64,000 nt of DNA from Allohahella marinimesophila (GCF_039538005.1 NZ_BAABBO010000024.1:18415-82414), one strand, 5' to 3'; shown: positions 46,084-54,620, counted from the first letter of the stretch. Notes: generated by a model not told the origin, from the letters alone. Numbers and translations are program-made.

Positions 46084-47334
46084 TCAGTGCCCAGCCTCAA
46101 CCGTGCTAGTGGCTTCGACCTGATTGCCGCCAGCACGTTTGGCCTCACGTAGATTTCTGTCTGCACCCTGGATGAGATCCTTGATGTCAGGCTGCTTATG
46201 GGGCCAGAGCGTCATGCAGCCTGCGCTGATAGTGACATGTGAGTGTTTCGGTGCGTCCTCGTGAGGCAGGCTCAAAGAAGCCACCGTGTCGACGATCGAC
46301 TTACCGAGCAGCAGGGCGTCCGCCGGGTTGATGTCTGGTGTCAGCAGTGCGAATTGCTCACTGGAATACCGACAGAGCAAATCACTCTGTCGTCTGGCCC
46401 TGGACTGAATGGTTTCGGCGACCTTCAGCAGGCAACGATCTCCGCTTGCGCGGCCGTATTGCTCGTTATAGTGCGTAAACGCGTCTATATCGAACAACAG
46501 CAGCGATAACGATTGTCGGCTGCGCTTGGCTCGCAACCATTCGTGACTGAGCTGACGATCGAAATGACGCCGGTTTCCCACCCCGGTGAGATCATCCGTC
46601 AGGCTCAGTTGTTCGATCTGAACTCGCGCGGCCTTGAGTTCTTCGCGCTCGGTCACTAGCAACAGATCCTGTAGAAACACTCGACGGCTTTCGCGCTCGA
46701 ACCGGTAGTTTGCCAGCAGCACGATGATTGAGAGCACGGTGTAGACCGCCATCACATAGACGCTTTGTTCCGCCGGCAATCGGATCCACAGACTGGTCGC
46801 GAAATACTGCATGTACCACATGCAGATGACGATGATGAGCGTGATCTGAAAACGTAGCCGCGTCAGCAGGCAGATGAACAGCAGTAAAAGCAGGGGGCCG
46901 AGCTGATAGGTGAAATGCAGTTGTTCCGCAGCCACGCCAGTAATGAAGAGTAGGGCGGCCTGAGAGTACAGCGAAAACAGTACCAACAAGGAAGGGTACA
47001 GCGCGCCCATACGGGGCAGTATGGTGCGCACACCAATAGCGAGTACCGCCAACAGGGCGAGAAGTAATGCGCCTGCTCGCAATAATATGGTCAGCCAGGC
47101 CTGGTCTGGCATGGCCCAGAAATCATTGACGCCTGAAATGAGAATGAACAATGCGCCCAGCAGGGCGAACATTCGATTGGTACGAGCGTGCCGTGCATCG
47201 TGCGAGATGAGGAAGGCCTGTTCGAGCTCAGCCGGAAAACTCAGCCGGGACGATTGCTTCGCCAAGGCCTGCGCGGCCACTTCTGCCAGGGCTGAAGGGC
47301 GCGATTCTGTGATCTGGTTCCGGACTGTTTGCAT
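46084..47334 (-). CDS. Membrane GGDEF protein with degenerate active site
   Basis: About 416 residues. Five or six hydrophobic segments between residues 55 and 209 form a membrane sensor region. A linker helix (VTEREELKAARVQIEQLSLTDDLTG) leads to a GGDEF-fold domain. The signature is SSEQF (324-328) instead of GGDEF, so cyclase activity is unlikely. The inhibitory I-site RQSD (315-318) is intact at the correct five-residue spacing, which suggests a c-di-GMP receptor role. The start at MQTVRNQITE is chosen, and a TTG ten codons upstream is open. It is divergent from the MshEN-motif gene. Confidence 0.88.
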   Translation of the reverse strand: MQTVRNQITESRPSALAEVAAQALAKQSSRLSFPAELEQAFLISHDARHARTNRMFALLGALFILISGVNDFWAMPDQAWLTILLRAGALLLALLAVLAIGVRTILPRMGALYPSLLVLFSLYSQAALLFITGVAAEQLHFTYQLGPLLLLLFICLLTRLRFQITLIIVICMWYMQYFATSLWIRLPAEQSVYVMAVYTVLSIIVLLANYRFERESRRVFLQDLLLVTEREELKAARVQIEQLSLTDDLTGVGNRRHFDRQLSHEWLRAKRSRQSLSLLLFDIDAFTHYNEQYGRASGDRCLLKVAETIQSRARRQSDLLCRYSSEQFALLTPDINPADALLLGKSIVDTVASLSLPHEDAPKHSHVTISAGCMTLWPHKQPDIKDLIQGADRNLREAKRAGGNQVEATSTVEAGH

Positions 47335-47445
47335 AGCTTCACTGCTCTTTTCAAACACACACAACTCTTAACGCCAAACGCCTACCAAGTTATCAAACCT
47401 TGGACCAGACTGAGATCATTACAGATGTTCCTGGAGAACGCGGTC

Positions 47446-48300
47446 ATGTTAGCAAAATTCAACAACAAAAGTGGTAGCGACTCGACCCTGCGTGACTCGC
47501 AGAAACTCGCATCGATGACTAACTCAAGGTTAGGCCAGATTCTGGTCAACCGTGGCTATGTTACACAGAAACAGCTCGATCTGGCGCTGCGGCAACAGGC
47601 CGAAGCAGTACTGGCCGGCCAGGGTGAATCTCTGAGGCTTGGTGAATTGCTGGTAGCCGAGTCGCTCATTACTGAGCGGGATCTGAAGCGGGCCCTCAGG
47701 CAACAGTCACGGCTGCGATTCGCAGCGACTGTTCTGGCAGCGGTCAGTGCGCCCCTGCAGCCCATGCTGGCGATGGCTGCAACGACCACGGCTCCGGTCA
47801 TTGTTCCTGCACCGAAATCTACCGAGTCCGTCGCCGCAAAAGGCTACTTGATTGCCGGCCTCCAGCCAATGGCCGAGTCGGAGATGGCTGGTGTAACCGC
47901 CCAGGGCTTCGATGACAGACTCGCCTCAAGACTCGATGGACAGATGCCTGTAGGCTACGAAGCCGACAAGCGTGATGTTCGACAGGCATCGGCACGCGAA
48001 TCAGAGCAGGGGCTGGACGGCGTAAAGGTGTTGGGTCAACTTGGCAAGGTACTGCTGCCAATCACTCAGGTGCTCGACTCGGACATTGAGGTGGTCGGTG
48101 TTCATATCTCTGAAGATCGTATCAAGCCATTGTTCGATGACACTGGCGCAATGAATGTAATTCTGCCAAACCTCATTGAACGGGTCAGCTTCCGGGATAT
48201 CAGGCCCGCCGGCCAGGTCGGTGGCCCCACCTTCGGTACGATTCAGCTTGAAGGCATTCGCTTTAGCGACGAAGCCAGCATCAAGATTCGACCGTTCTAA
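47446..48300 (+). CDS. Membrane protein with tandem MshEN (GspE N-terminal-like) c-di-GMP-binding motifs
   Basis: 284-residue protein starting at the ATG behind GGAG. Upstream codons in the same frame precede the ribosome site. Two 24-residue motifs RLGxxL...LxxxLxxQ occupy 28-51 (RLGQILVNRG...) and 64-87 (RLGELLVAES...). They match the c-di-GMP-binding MshEN motif described for MshE, but with a 12-residue spacer and the second copy lacking the central Gly. A hydrophobic segment at about 92-112 follows. The C-terminal part (residues 175-284, VLGQLGKVLLPITQVLDSDI) is of unknown fold. There is no ATPase domain, so it is not a secretion ATPase. It is divergent from the degenerate GGDEF gene. Confidence 0.8.
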   Translation: MLAKFNNKSGSDSTLRDSQKLASMTNSRLGQILVNRGYVTQKQLDLALRQQAEAVLAGQGESLRLGELLVAESLITERDLKRALRQQSRLRFAATVLAAVSAPLQPMLAMAATTTAPVIVPAPKSTESVAAKGYLIAGLQPMAESEMAGVTAQGFDDRLASRLDGQMPVGYEADKRDVRQASARESEQGLDGVKVLGQLGKVLLPITQVLDSDIEVVGVHISEDRIKPLFDDTGAMNVILPNLIERVSFRDIRPAGQVGGPTFGTIQLEGIRFSDEASIKIRPF

Positions 48301-48328
48301 TCTTGCATCAGACAGTACACTAAACAGA

Positions 48329-48352
48329 AAAGGCGCCTCATCGGCGCCTTTC
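48329..48352. terminator. Bidirectional terminator between the MshEN gene and flgN
   Basis: AAAGGCGCC pairs with GGCGCCTTT around TCATC, with T-runs on both strands. A second small stem (GCGCC/GGCGC followed by GTTTTT) lies at about 48364-48382 on the plus strand. Confidence 0.7.
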
Positions 48353-48433
48353 GGAATTCACGGCGCCTCGGGGCGCTGTTTTTGTGTCATTGCTCAGTAG
48401 GCATCATATGCTTCTACCGGCGCTGATACCGGG

Positions 48434-48913
48434 TCAGGCGCTGGCAATGGCCTGGCCGTGTCCAACTGCAGCTGCCGCTGTCTTTGCCGCTGCGCCGTAG
48501 AGTGAGGGCGCAGCCGACTTGCCACGTAACACATCCATGATGCGCTCGACCCGCTGTTGGCTCAGCTGAATGATCTTTTGATTGACGCGGTTAAGACCGC
48601 TGACGGCCTTGAGCAGATCTTCAGCTTCGGTCAGAAGCTCGAAAGCCTTTGGCACACGCTCACGTGCGAGCTGTCGGAATTTCTCGATGCTGAGATTGTT
48701 GGCCTTGAGCCAGGAGGTCTTCAGGGTAGCATTCTGTTCAATCTGCTCGAGGCAAGCGACTTTCTTCTCGCCGGCAAGTTTGAACTTTTCGAGATCGCCC
48801 TGTTCGAGGAAAGTTCTTTCGAAGCGGAGAAGACGCTGGAGCTGCTGAAGGCTCGCAATATCTGAACGGAGGATGTCCAGAAGGGACTGAATGTTTACTG
48901 CCTGGTTTGACAT
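48434..48913 (-). CDS. flgN: Flagellar export chaperone FlgN
   Basis: 159-residue helical protein that chaperones the hook-filament junction proteins FlgK and FlgL for export. The N-terminal helix pattern (LLDILRSDIASLQQLQRLLRFE) and the NRVNQKIIQLSQQRVERIM block are FlgN-like. The Ala-rich tail is variable. It is downstream of flgM with a 51-bp gap, the flgMN order of Pseudomonas. Confidence 0.88.
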   Translation of the reverse strand: MSNQAVNIQSLLDILRSDIASLQQLQRLLRFERTFLEQGDLEKFKLAGEKKVACLEQIEQNATLKTSWLKANNLSIEKFRQLARERVPKAFELLTEAEDLLKAVSGLNRVNQKIIQLSQQRVERIMDVLRGKSAAPSLYGAAAKTAAAAVGHGQAIASA

Positions 48914-48964
48914 ACGGTTGCCTGCTTCCTGACCTGTGGGACCAGTCCCACAGGTACGTCATTA

Positions 48965-49279
48965 CTAGAAGCTAAGCAACTTTCCTGCCACAGATCGTGA
49001 GTTGACCTGATATTCACCAGAATCGATTCGAGCCTTGAGATCCGCAACGCGATCCGTGTCCACTTCAGGCAGATCGGAAATCTGACTCTCAAGCTTCTGC
49101 AGGCTGCGGGCCTGGGCGCTCAACACCACGGAGTCCCCCGGAGCGGACTTGCCTTTTTCAGGTGCAGGCGCTGCCGGCTTGGCCTGAACACTGGCTTCAC
49201 GCGTCTTCGCCGCATCTTTGGAAGCAGAACTAAGGGGATTATCTTTCCCCGGAACGCCACTGAACCCGTTGATATTCAT
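48965..49279 (-). CDS. flgM: Anti-sigma-28 factor FlgM
   Basis: 104-residue inhibitor of sigma-28 (FliA) that is exported when the hook is complete. The unstructured Ala/Lys/Pro-rich N-terminal half precedes the conserved C-terminal binding region (VVLSAQARSLQKLE, then VADLKARIDSGEY and VAGKLL). It lies downstream of a sigma-28 promoter, the usual negative loop for this gene. Confidence 0.92.
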   Translation of the reverse strand: MNINGFSGVPGKDNPLSSASKDAAKTREASVQAKPAAPAPEKGKSAPGDSVVLSAQARSLQKLESQISDLPEVDTDRVADLKARIDSGEYQVNSRSVAGKLLSF

Positions 49280-49348
49280 GAGTTGATACCTGCTGTCGTA
49301 CAGCTGTAACCTGAATTTGTCTGCGCATTCCCAGCGCCCATGTACGAT

Positions 49349-49375
49349 ATATCGGCCACCGATCGAAAAACTTTA
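49349..49375 (-). promoter_or_regulatory. Sigma-28 (FliA) promoter of flgMN
   Basis: On the minus strand TAAA (49372-49375), exactly 15 bp, then GCCGATAT (49349-49356). This matches the TAAA-N15-GCCGATAA consensus in all but the last base and lies about 70 bp before the flgM ATG. Confidence 0.85.
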
Positions 49376-49508
49376 GCTCTGAATGCAGAAATTTCTTGAG
49401 CGGCAGTTTTGCGCCAGTAGCTACTATTGCAGTCCGCAAGAACACCTTCCGCTACGGCGAACATTTGCCGCCAGTCCACACACCACCTGTCGCAATTGAG
49501 ACGGCACA

Positions 49509-50288
49509 TCACAACATTACCTCAACCTCACCACGCCCGACCACTCGACCCCGAACCACACGTTCCGAACTCAGGTTACGCACCGAAATCTGCTGGCCGA
49601 TCGTGCCATCAGAAAGGGCTTCGCCCTGCATGCGGATATTGATGCCTCCTGTGCTGGCCACGATCACAACGCGATCTCCACGGCCCACGGCCTTTTCTTT
49701 CAGCATCATGCCGGGACTCAGTGTTTCACCCGCTCGGATGGTGCGCTTGCTACGCCAGCCCTTGAGCGACTCCAGATCGCGAAAATATCCTCGCTGCAGC
49801 TTGCTGATATCCGTGTCTACTGCAATCAGTTCAGCATCTGCAACGCTGCTGCCACGAGGAATCGCGTGGCGCGCCTGCATCACACTAATGGTATGGACGA
49901 TGCGAACCTGCGTGTAGATAGTCCAGCTCTCGGGAGACTCACAGGAAATCTTCAACACCAGGCGGCCACCACTGTGCAGTGCCTTGCTGTCGCTGCGACT
50001 GGCGGACTCTGATGCCAATGCTTCGGGCATTTGCCGGCAGGCCGGATAGTTCAGGCGGGCATCTGGCGAGTTGATCTCGTACTCCAGGCGCTCGCCCTCT
50101 GCATCGAGCTTCAGGCCTCTTACGTAGGCGCGCATGAACGACTCAGTCGCCGCCACCACCTGCTGTTGCCATACCGGCTCTACACTGGTGTTTGCCGATA
50201 CATTCAGCGTGACGCCCATGACCACACATAGACGTATCAACTGAGCGCGTATCCAAAGGCAACGCTGGCGGATCTCGAATTGGTACAT
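49509..50288 (-). CDS. flgA: Flagellar basal-body P-ring formation chaperone FlgA
   Basis: 259-residue periplasmic chaperone assisting FlgI assembly into the P-ring. A signal peptide spans about residues 14-32 (LIRLCVVMGVTLNVSA). The C-terminal SAF domain is clear: ARHAIPRGSSVADAELIAVDTDIS, RTIRAGETLSPGMM, and the end VVRGRVVGRGEVEV. It is transcribed away from cheV under its own sigma-54-type promoter. The 229-bp gap to flgM carries the sigma-28 promoter. Confidence 0.93.
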   Translation of the reverse strand: MYQFEIRQRCLWIRAQLIRLCVVMGVTLNVSANTSVEPVWQQQVVAATESFMRAYVRGLKLDAEGERLEYEINSPDARLNYPACRQMPEALASESASRSDSKALHSGGRLVLKISCESPESWTIYTQVRIVHTISVMQARHAIPRGSSVADAELIAVDTDISKLQRGYFRDLESLKGWRSKRTIRAGETLSPGMMLKEKAVGRGDRVVIVASTGGINIRMQGEALSDGTIGQQISVRNLSSERVVRGRVVGRGEVEVML

Positions 50289-50354
50289 ATCAGTGCCCCG
50301 ACAGAATAGAAATATCCAGAATCTTGCCTATGCTTGGGGAAGGCCTGAAATGAC

Positions 50355-50369
50355 TGGACTGTCCCTTGC
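50355..50369 (+). promoter_or_regulatory. Sigma-54-type promoter of cheV
   Basis: TGGACTGTCCCTTGC has GG (50356-50357) and GC (50368-50369) exactly 10 bp apart, fitting the -24/-12 pattern TGGCACG-N4-TTGC. The predicted start is about 50381, 55 bp before the cheV ATG. Confidence 0.6.
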
Positions 50370-50394
50370 GACAGCAAGCTACTGAAGTAGCTAA

Positions 50395-50410
50395 AGCAAA
50401 TACCAGGCCA
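50395..50410 (-). promoter_or_regulatory. Sigma-54-type promoter of flgA
   Basis: On the minus strand TGGCCTGGTATTTGCT keeps TGGC, the G, and TTGCT of the sigma-54 consensus with the exact GG-N10-GC spacing. The predicted start is about 50384, roughly 95 bp before the flgA ATG. Confidence 0.68.
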
Positions 50411-50436
50411 TTGAGCGAAACGAGGAGTATCCAGGC

Positions 50437-51378
50437 ATGGCTGGCGTCTTAGATAGTGTTAATCAGCGTACACAGCTCGTCGGCCAGAATCGGCTCGAGC
50501 TTTTGCTGTTCAGGCTGCGCGGCAAGCAGATCTATGGCATCAACGTGTTCAAGGTCAAGGAAGTTCTGCAGTGCCCCAAACTGACCCTGCTCCCACAGCG
50601 GCACCCGGTCGTGCGCGGCGTAGCCCATGTCAGAGGCGGCACCATTCCTATCATGGATATGGGCATGGCTACTGGCCAGCAGGGCATCCCGACTGAAGAG
50701 ATCCCCGAGTGCTTCGTCATCATTACCGAATATAACCGCAAGACCCAGGGCTTCCTGGTGTCCGGCGTGGAGCGCATCGTCAACCTCAACTGGGGCGACA
50801 TGCAGCCGCCGCCGAAAGGCGCTGGACCAAATAGCTATCTCACGGCAGTGACCAGAATTGAAGATACGCTGATCGAAATCATCGACGTGGAGAAAATCCT
50901 CGCTGAGGTAGCTCCGACTCGTGACACTGTAGCGGCGGAATTCATCGATGAAGATGTCAGGGAAAGCGTCAAGGACAAGTCGGTTCTCGTGGTAGACGAC
51001 TCGTCGGTCGCCCGACGGCAGATAGTTCACTGTATGCAGGCCGTAGGGCTGAAGGTGGTGACCAAGAACAACGGCCGTGAGGCGCTGGAGTATCTCGAAA
51101 GCCTCGTAGCTGATGGCAGCGATATTCGAGATCATCTCAGTCTGATGATCTCCGACGTGGAAATGCCGGAAATGGATGGCTACACGCTCACCACCCTTTG
51201 CAAGGGAAACCCTCAGTTGCAGAACATGTTCATCATGCTGCATACCTCGCTCAGTGGCGTGTTTAACAAAGCCATGGTGGCCAAGGTCGGTGCAGATGAC
51301 TTCATGGCCAAATTCAGCCCCGATGAGCTTGCCCAGCGGATCAATGAAATTATCAGGGATGAACCCCGCAGCGAATGA
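50437..51378 (+). CDS. cheV: Chemotaxis adaptor-receiver protein CheV (flagellar-cluster paralogue)
   Basis: 313-residue CheW-receiver fusion. The CheW domain covers residues 15-165 (RLELLLFRLRGKQIYGINVFK) and the receiver 182-310, with D187-D188, phospho-acceptor D240 (ISDVEMPEMDGY), T270 and K292. This is the copy in the conserved flgMN-flgA-cheV-cheR neighbourhood. It overlaps cheR by 4 bp, so the two are translationally coupled. Confidence 0.96.
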   Translation: MAGVLDSVNQRTQLVGQNRLELLLFRLRGKQIYGINVFKVKEVLQCPKLTLLPQRHPVVRGVAHVRGGTIPIMDMGMATGQQGIPTEEIPECFVIITEYNRKTQGFLVSGVERIVNLNWGDMQPPPKGAGPNSYLTAVTRIEDTLIEIIDVEKILAEVAPTRDTVAAEFIDEDVRESVKDKSVLVVDDSSVARRQIVHCMQAVGLKVVTKNNGREALEYLESLVADGSDIRDHLSLMISDVEMPEMDGYTLTTLCKGNPQLQNMFIMLHTSLSGVFNKAMVAKVGADDFMAKFSPDELAQRINEIIRDEPRSE

Positions 51379-52259
51379 CCTTTGAGGCGAACGAATACGA
51401 CGTGTTCAGACAATTTCTCGAGCGAAGTAGCGGGATTGTGCTGGGCGACAATAAACAGTACCTGGTGGCTAGTCGTCTTCGACGCATTCTGATCGAAACC
51501 GGTGTATCCAGCCTGACGGAGCTTGTGCGGCGCATAGATGTGCGCCATCCACTTCCCCTGCGTGAAGCGGTCATTGATGCGATGACTACCAACGAGACGC
51601 TCTGGTTTCGTGACATGCATCCGTTCAACAATCTCCGTGAACATATTCTGCCGCAGTGTTTTGGTCTCGAGCCGATGGGCACGGCGCGCAGCACCCGAAC
51701 TGGCCCGAGCTCGGGCAGTATTTCGCAAATGGCCTCAAAACCTTTGAGAATCTGGTCGGCCGCCTGTTCGACTGGTCAGGAGCCGTACTCGATCGCCATG
51801 ACGATAGAGCAGTTCAGGCAGCACCAGGGCGCCGATCGGCTGAATGCCAAGATCGTGGCGACCGATCTTTCAGCCAGAGTGCTCGATAACGCGAAGGAAG
51901 GCCGCTATGATCAACTGGCTCTGGGTCGGGGACTCGATCAGACCATCCTGAACCAGTTTTTCGTCGATCGTGGCGCCGGGACCTGGGAAGTCGCGCCCAA
52001 GCTCAAGACGATGGTGGAATTCAGAATCCTCAATCTTCTCGACAGCTTCAGCGGGTTGGGGCAGTTCGATCTCATTTTCTGCCGCAACGTGCTGATCTAT
52101 TTTGCCGGCCCGGTGAAGACCGATATCCTGCAGCGTATGCATGCGGTGTTGAAACCTGGCGGTTTTCTCATGCTTGGTGCGTCAGAGTCGCCGGGCTCGC
52201 TGTCCGATAAATTCAAGATGACCCGCTTTAATCCTGGAATCGCCTACCAGCGGCTCTGA
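51375..52259 (+). CDS. cheR: Chemoreceptor glutamate methyltransferase CheR
   Basis: 294-residue SAM-dependent methyltransferase that methylates chemoreceptor glutamates for adaptation. The N-terminal helical domain (DYVFRQFLERSSGI-like, TTNETLWFRD) is followed by the SAM site WSAACSTGQEPYSIAM and FDLIFCRNVLIYF. It ends with GGFLMLGASES. The sequence around residues 97-120 (ARSTRTGPSSGSISQ) is a low-complexity insertion before the SAM motif. The last 32 bp overlap the convergent mobA. Confidence 0.95.
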   Translation: MTFEANEYDVFRQFLERSSGIVLGDNKQYLVASRLRRILIETGVSSLTELVRRIDVRHPLPLREAVIDAMTTNETLWFRDMHPFNNLREHILPQCFGLEPMGTARSTRTGPSSGSISQMASKPLRIWSAACSTGQEPYSIAMTIEQFRQHQGADRLNAKIVATDLSARVLDNAKEGRYDQLALGRGLDQTILNQFFVDRGAGTWEVAPKLKTMVEFRILNLLDSFSGLGQFDLIFCRNVLIYFAGPVKTDILQRMHAVLKPGGFLMLGASESPGSLSDKFKMTRFNPGIAYQRL

Positions 52260-52860
52260 CCTTGTCGAGCATTTGCGGTGTATTGATGTTTGCGAACATC
52301 GCTCCACTGTCGGAAAAATCCACCTCGCGCACATCGCATTGACTCGTCCAGCCCATCATGCCTGGTGGACGTTCGCGCGGGACAGCCATAAAAGCCGGCA
52401 ATTGCTGCAGGGCAGAGCGTTTGAGCAGGCAATGCAGCGGCTGGATGCGCTGGCCATCGCTGGCCACGAAACCATCTGCTGACGGCTTGTCTTGTGCAGC
52501 AGCCAGCAGGCGACGTGCGAACAGCGGAGACAACAGAGGTGTGTCGCATGGCACCACGAAAACCCAGTCGGACTGAAGTTCAGAGACAGCAGCGACAAGC
52601 CCCCCCAGAGGGCCCCTGAAATCAGGCTCGAGATCCTGTATCACCAGCCCATCATGCTGCAAAGCAAGGGCGCGATACCGTTCGAGATTACGATTGACCG
52701 AGATCAGAGGCCGGACCGGCGTGTCTGCGAAGGCCGCAAGCGTGGCTTCTATGAATGTGGAAGTACCGAAGTCGACCCAGCCCTTGTCCTGCCCGCCCAT
52801 ACGATCCCCGCGTCCGCCCGCCAGGATGATGGTGTCGATGCGCTGATCAGGAAATGACAT
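52228..52860 (-). CDS. mobA: Molybdenum cofactor guanylyltransferase
   Basis: 210-residue enzyme that attaches GMP to molybdopterin. The nucleotide-binding signature ILAGGRGDRMGGQDKGW is at about residues 12-28, followed by SVNRNLERY and VVPCDTPLLSP. The ATG at 52860 is chosen. The much longer open frame upstream is the antisense of the neighbouring gene. It fits the presence of molybdoenzymes such as the MOSC protein at 5.1 kb. Confidence 0.93.
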   Translation of the reverse strand: MSFPDQRIDTIILAGGRGDRMGGQDKGWVDFGTSTFIEATLAAFADTPVRPLISVNRNLERYRALALQHDGLVIQDLEPDFRGPLGGLVAAVSELQSDWVFVVPCDTPLLSPLFARRLLAAAQDKPSADGFVASDGQRIQPLHCLLKRSALQQLPAFMAVPRERPPGMMGWTSQCDVREVDFSDSGAMFANINTPQMLDKVRAAGRRFQD

Positions 52861-52965
52861 ATATAAGCTGGTCTGTGTGCGTTCGCGGTGCAAAAGGTTG
52901 GCCTGAGGCTGGCAGTGAATGCAATACTCTCGTCTGGCCACATCATACAGATTACAGGAGTCATC

Positions 52966-53598
52966 ATGGCAAAGTCTCTTCAGGAACAACTGATGCAGGC
53001 TGGCTTGGTCGATAGCAAGAAAGCAAAATCGATCAAGCAGGAGAAGCGAAAGGCAACGAAGCAGGCCCCAAAGCCGAAGAAATCCGAAAAGGTCAATACT
53101 GCAGCAGAACAGGCGACGCAGAGACGGGAAGAGCAGCAGGCCCGCGATCGAGCCAGGGCCCAGCAGGACAGTGTGCAGCGCAAGCGGCAGGAGTGTACCG
53201 CTCAAGTGCGGCAGATGGTCGAAACGAATCGTGTGAAACACGGCCAGGAAGCAGGCCTGCGTGAAGATGCTGAGGTGCCGTTCCAATTCGTCGACCAGCG
53301 CAAGGTGAAGAAGATTCGGGTGGATAGACCGCAGCAAGGTGCACTGCAGCGCGGTCAATTGGCCATCGTCATCAGTAAAGGCCGCTACGAACTGGTCCCT
53401 GCAGAGACTGCCCAGCGTATTATCGAGCGCGAACAGGCGCTGAACGACCTGCTCGCAGAACTGCAGATCGAACCGATCGCAAGCTCGGTGCTGTTGTTCA
53501 ACAAACAAAGTGGCCTCAGACCCGAGGACACGAAGACAGACACCGCGAGCGATGACCCTTATGCCGACTACCAGATTCCAGACGACCTCATGTGGTAA
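52966..53598 (+). CDS. DUF2058 family protein (YaiL-like)
   Basis: 210-residue cytosolic protein, starting MAKSLQEQLMQAGLV behind GGAG. The N-terminal half is basic and coiled (KKAKSIKQEKRKATK, Gln/Arg-rich to residue 95). The C-terminal part has the conserved PFQFVDQRKVKKIRV and YELVPAETAQRI blocks of DUF2058. Function is unknown, and relatives are annotated as nucleoprotein or polynucleotide-associated. It overlaps the next gene by about 38 bp. Confidence 0.88.
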   Translation: MAKSLQEQLMQAGLVDSKKAKSIKQEKRKATKQAPKPKKSEKVNTAAEQATQRREEQQARDRARAQQDSVQRKRQECTAQVRQMVETNRVKHGQEAGLREDAEVPFQFVDQRKVKKIRVDRPQQGALQRGQLAIVISKGRYELVPAETAQRIIEREQALNDLLAELQIEPIASSVLLFNKQSGLRPEDTKTDTASDDPYADYQIPDDLMW

Positions 53599-54400
53599 AT
53601 TTTTCTGGGGGTCCGCATTGTGCCTTGGTCTTGCTCTGCCGGTCGTCGAGGCCGGTGCTGAAGAGGCCGGCAGCAAGCCGGCAGCCCCCGAAATAAAATC
53701 CGTCATCGGTGCTCTCGCCATGTATCGGCCCGAGTATCTCGGTGGCGACGATCACGAACTCATTGGTCTGCCGTTTATCGACCTGCAGTACAACCAGTAC
53801 TTTTTCAATCCGATCAATGGTGCCGGTGTCGGCATGAGACCGGTAGAGGCTTTGACCGTAGGGCTCGGCCTGGGCTATGCCTTCGGTCGCGATCAGGATG
53901 ATGCCGACAGGCTGGAAGGTCTTGGCGATATCGATGGTGGGGCGAAGGTGAGCTTCTTCGCCGATTATAAGTTCGAGATCACGGACACAAGTCCAGTGCT
54001 CGATGCCAGCTACACCCTGGGGCTGACTGTCGATCACCAGTTCACCGGAGACGACACCGGTGTCAGTGGTGACCTCGGTTTTAGCCGAAATGACCGACTA
54101 GGGGAACGCTTCATGATCATCAACGGTGTGAAAGCCTTTTTCGGCAGCGACGCTTTTCAGGATGCCTGGTTCGGCATCAGCGAGCGTCAGACACTTCGAA
54201 GTGGCTTACCAGTCTATGACAGTGATGACGTCTTTCATTCTGCCGGCGTGTCCACCCGACTGCTGTATTTCGTCACCCGCGAGCTCAACCTGATTACGGC
54301 CGTCAGCTATCAGAAGCTGATCGGCGACGCCGGTGAGAGTCCAGTTGTCGAGAGTCAGGATCAAATGAGTTATCAGCTCGGGTTCAGCTACGCCCTGTAA
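53561..54400 (+). CDS. MipA/OmpV-like outer-membrane protein
   Basis: About 279 residues. A signal peptide (KFFWGSALCLGLALPVVEAGA) is followed by a beta-barrel-like sequence with alternating hydrophobics. Family-like segments are RPEYLGGDDHELIGLPFIDLQY, GVGMRPVEALTVGLGLGY and a C-terminal aromatic end (YQLGFSYAL). MipA is a scaffold for murein enzymes and OmpV relatives are outer-membrane barrels. The role here is unknown. The start is uncertain, with ATGs at 53552 and 53561 inside the preceding gene and neither with a good ribosome site. Confidence 0.75.
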   Translation: MPTTRFQTTSCGKFFWGSALCLGLALPVVEAGAEEAGSKPAAPEIKSVIGALAMYRPEYLGGDDHELIGLPFIDLQYNQYFFNPINGAGVGMRPVEALTVGLGLGYAFGRDQDDADRLEGLGDIDGGAKVSFFADYKFEITDTSPVLDASYTLGLTVDHQFTGDDTGVSGDLGFSRNDRLGERFMIINGVKAFFGSDAFQDAWFGISERQTLRSGLPVYDSDDVFHSAGVSTRLLYFVTRELNLITAVSYQKLIGDAGESPVVESQDQMSYQLGFSYAL

Positions 54401-54564
54401 CCATGGATTAACCGTTCTCTGCCCTGAAATGATGCACGGCTAAAAAACGCCGCTGCATTATTCCAGTGCGATTTTCGCTACCCCCGCACCAAAGCCACTC
54501 TCGTTCTGCGCCAAAATCAAACATCTCTTATTGTAAGTATATGATTATAGGCGAAAAAAGCATG

Positions 54565-54580
54565 TGGCATGCTTTCTGCT
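54565..54580 (+). promoter_or_regulatory. Sigma-54-type promoter of the nitrate transporter operon
   Basis: TGGCATGCTTTCTGCT keeps TGGC, G and TGCT of the consensus with the exact GG-N10-GC spacing, about 40 bp before the nrtA ATG. NtrC half-site-like GCACCA and GCGCCA occur upstream near 54486 and 54510. This suggests nitrogen control. Confidence 0.6.
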
Positions 54581-54620
54581 ATGACCAGTTCAGCTACACA
54601 CACCACGCAAGGAACTGTGC

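Noticed and set aside
52861..53721. Long minus-strand extension of the mobA frame to 497 codons
   Set aside because: It is antisense to the DUF2058 gene. MobA similarity begins only at the ATG at 52860.
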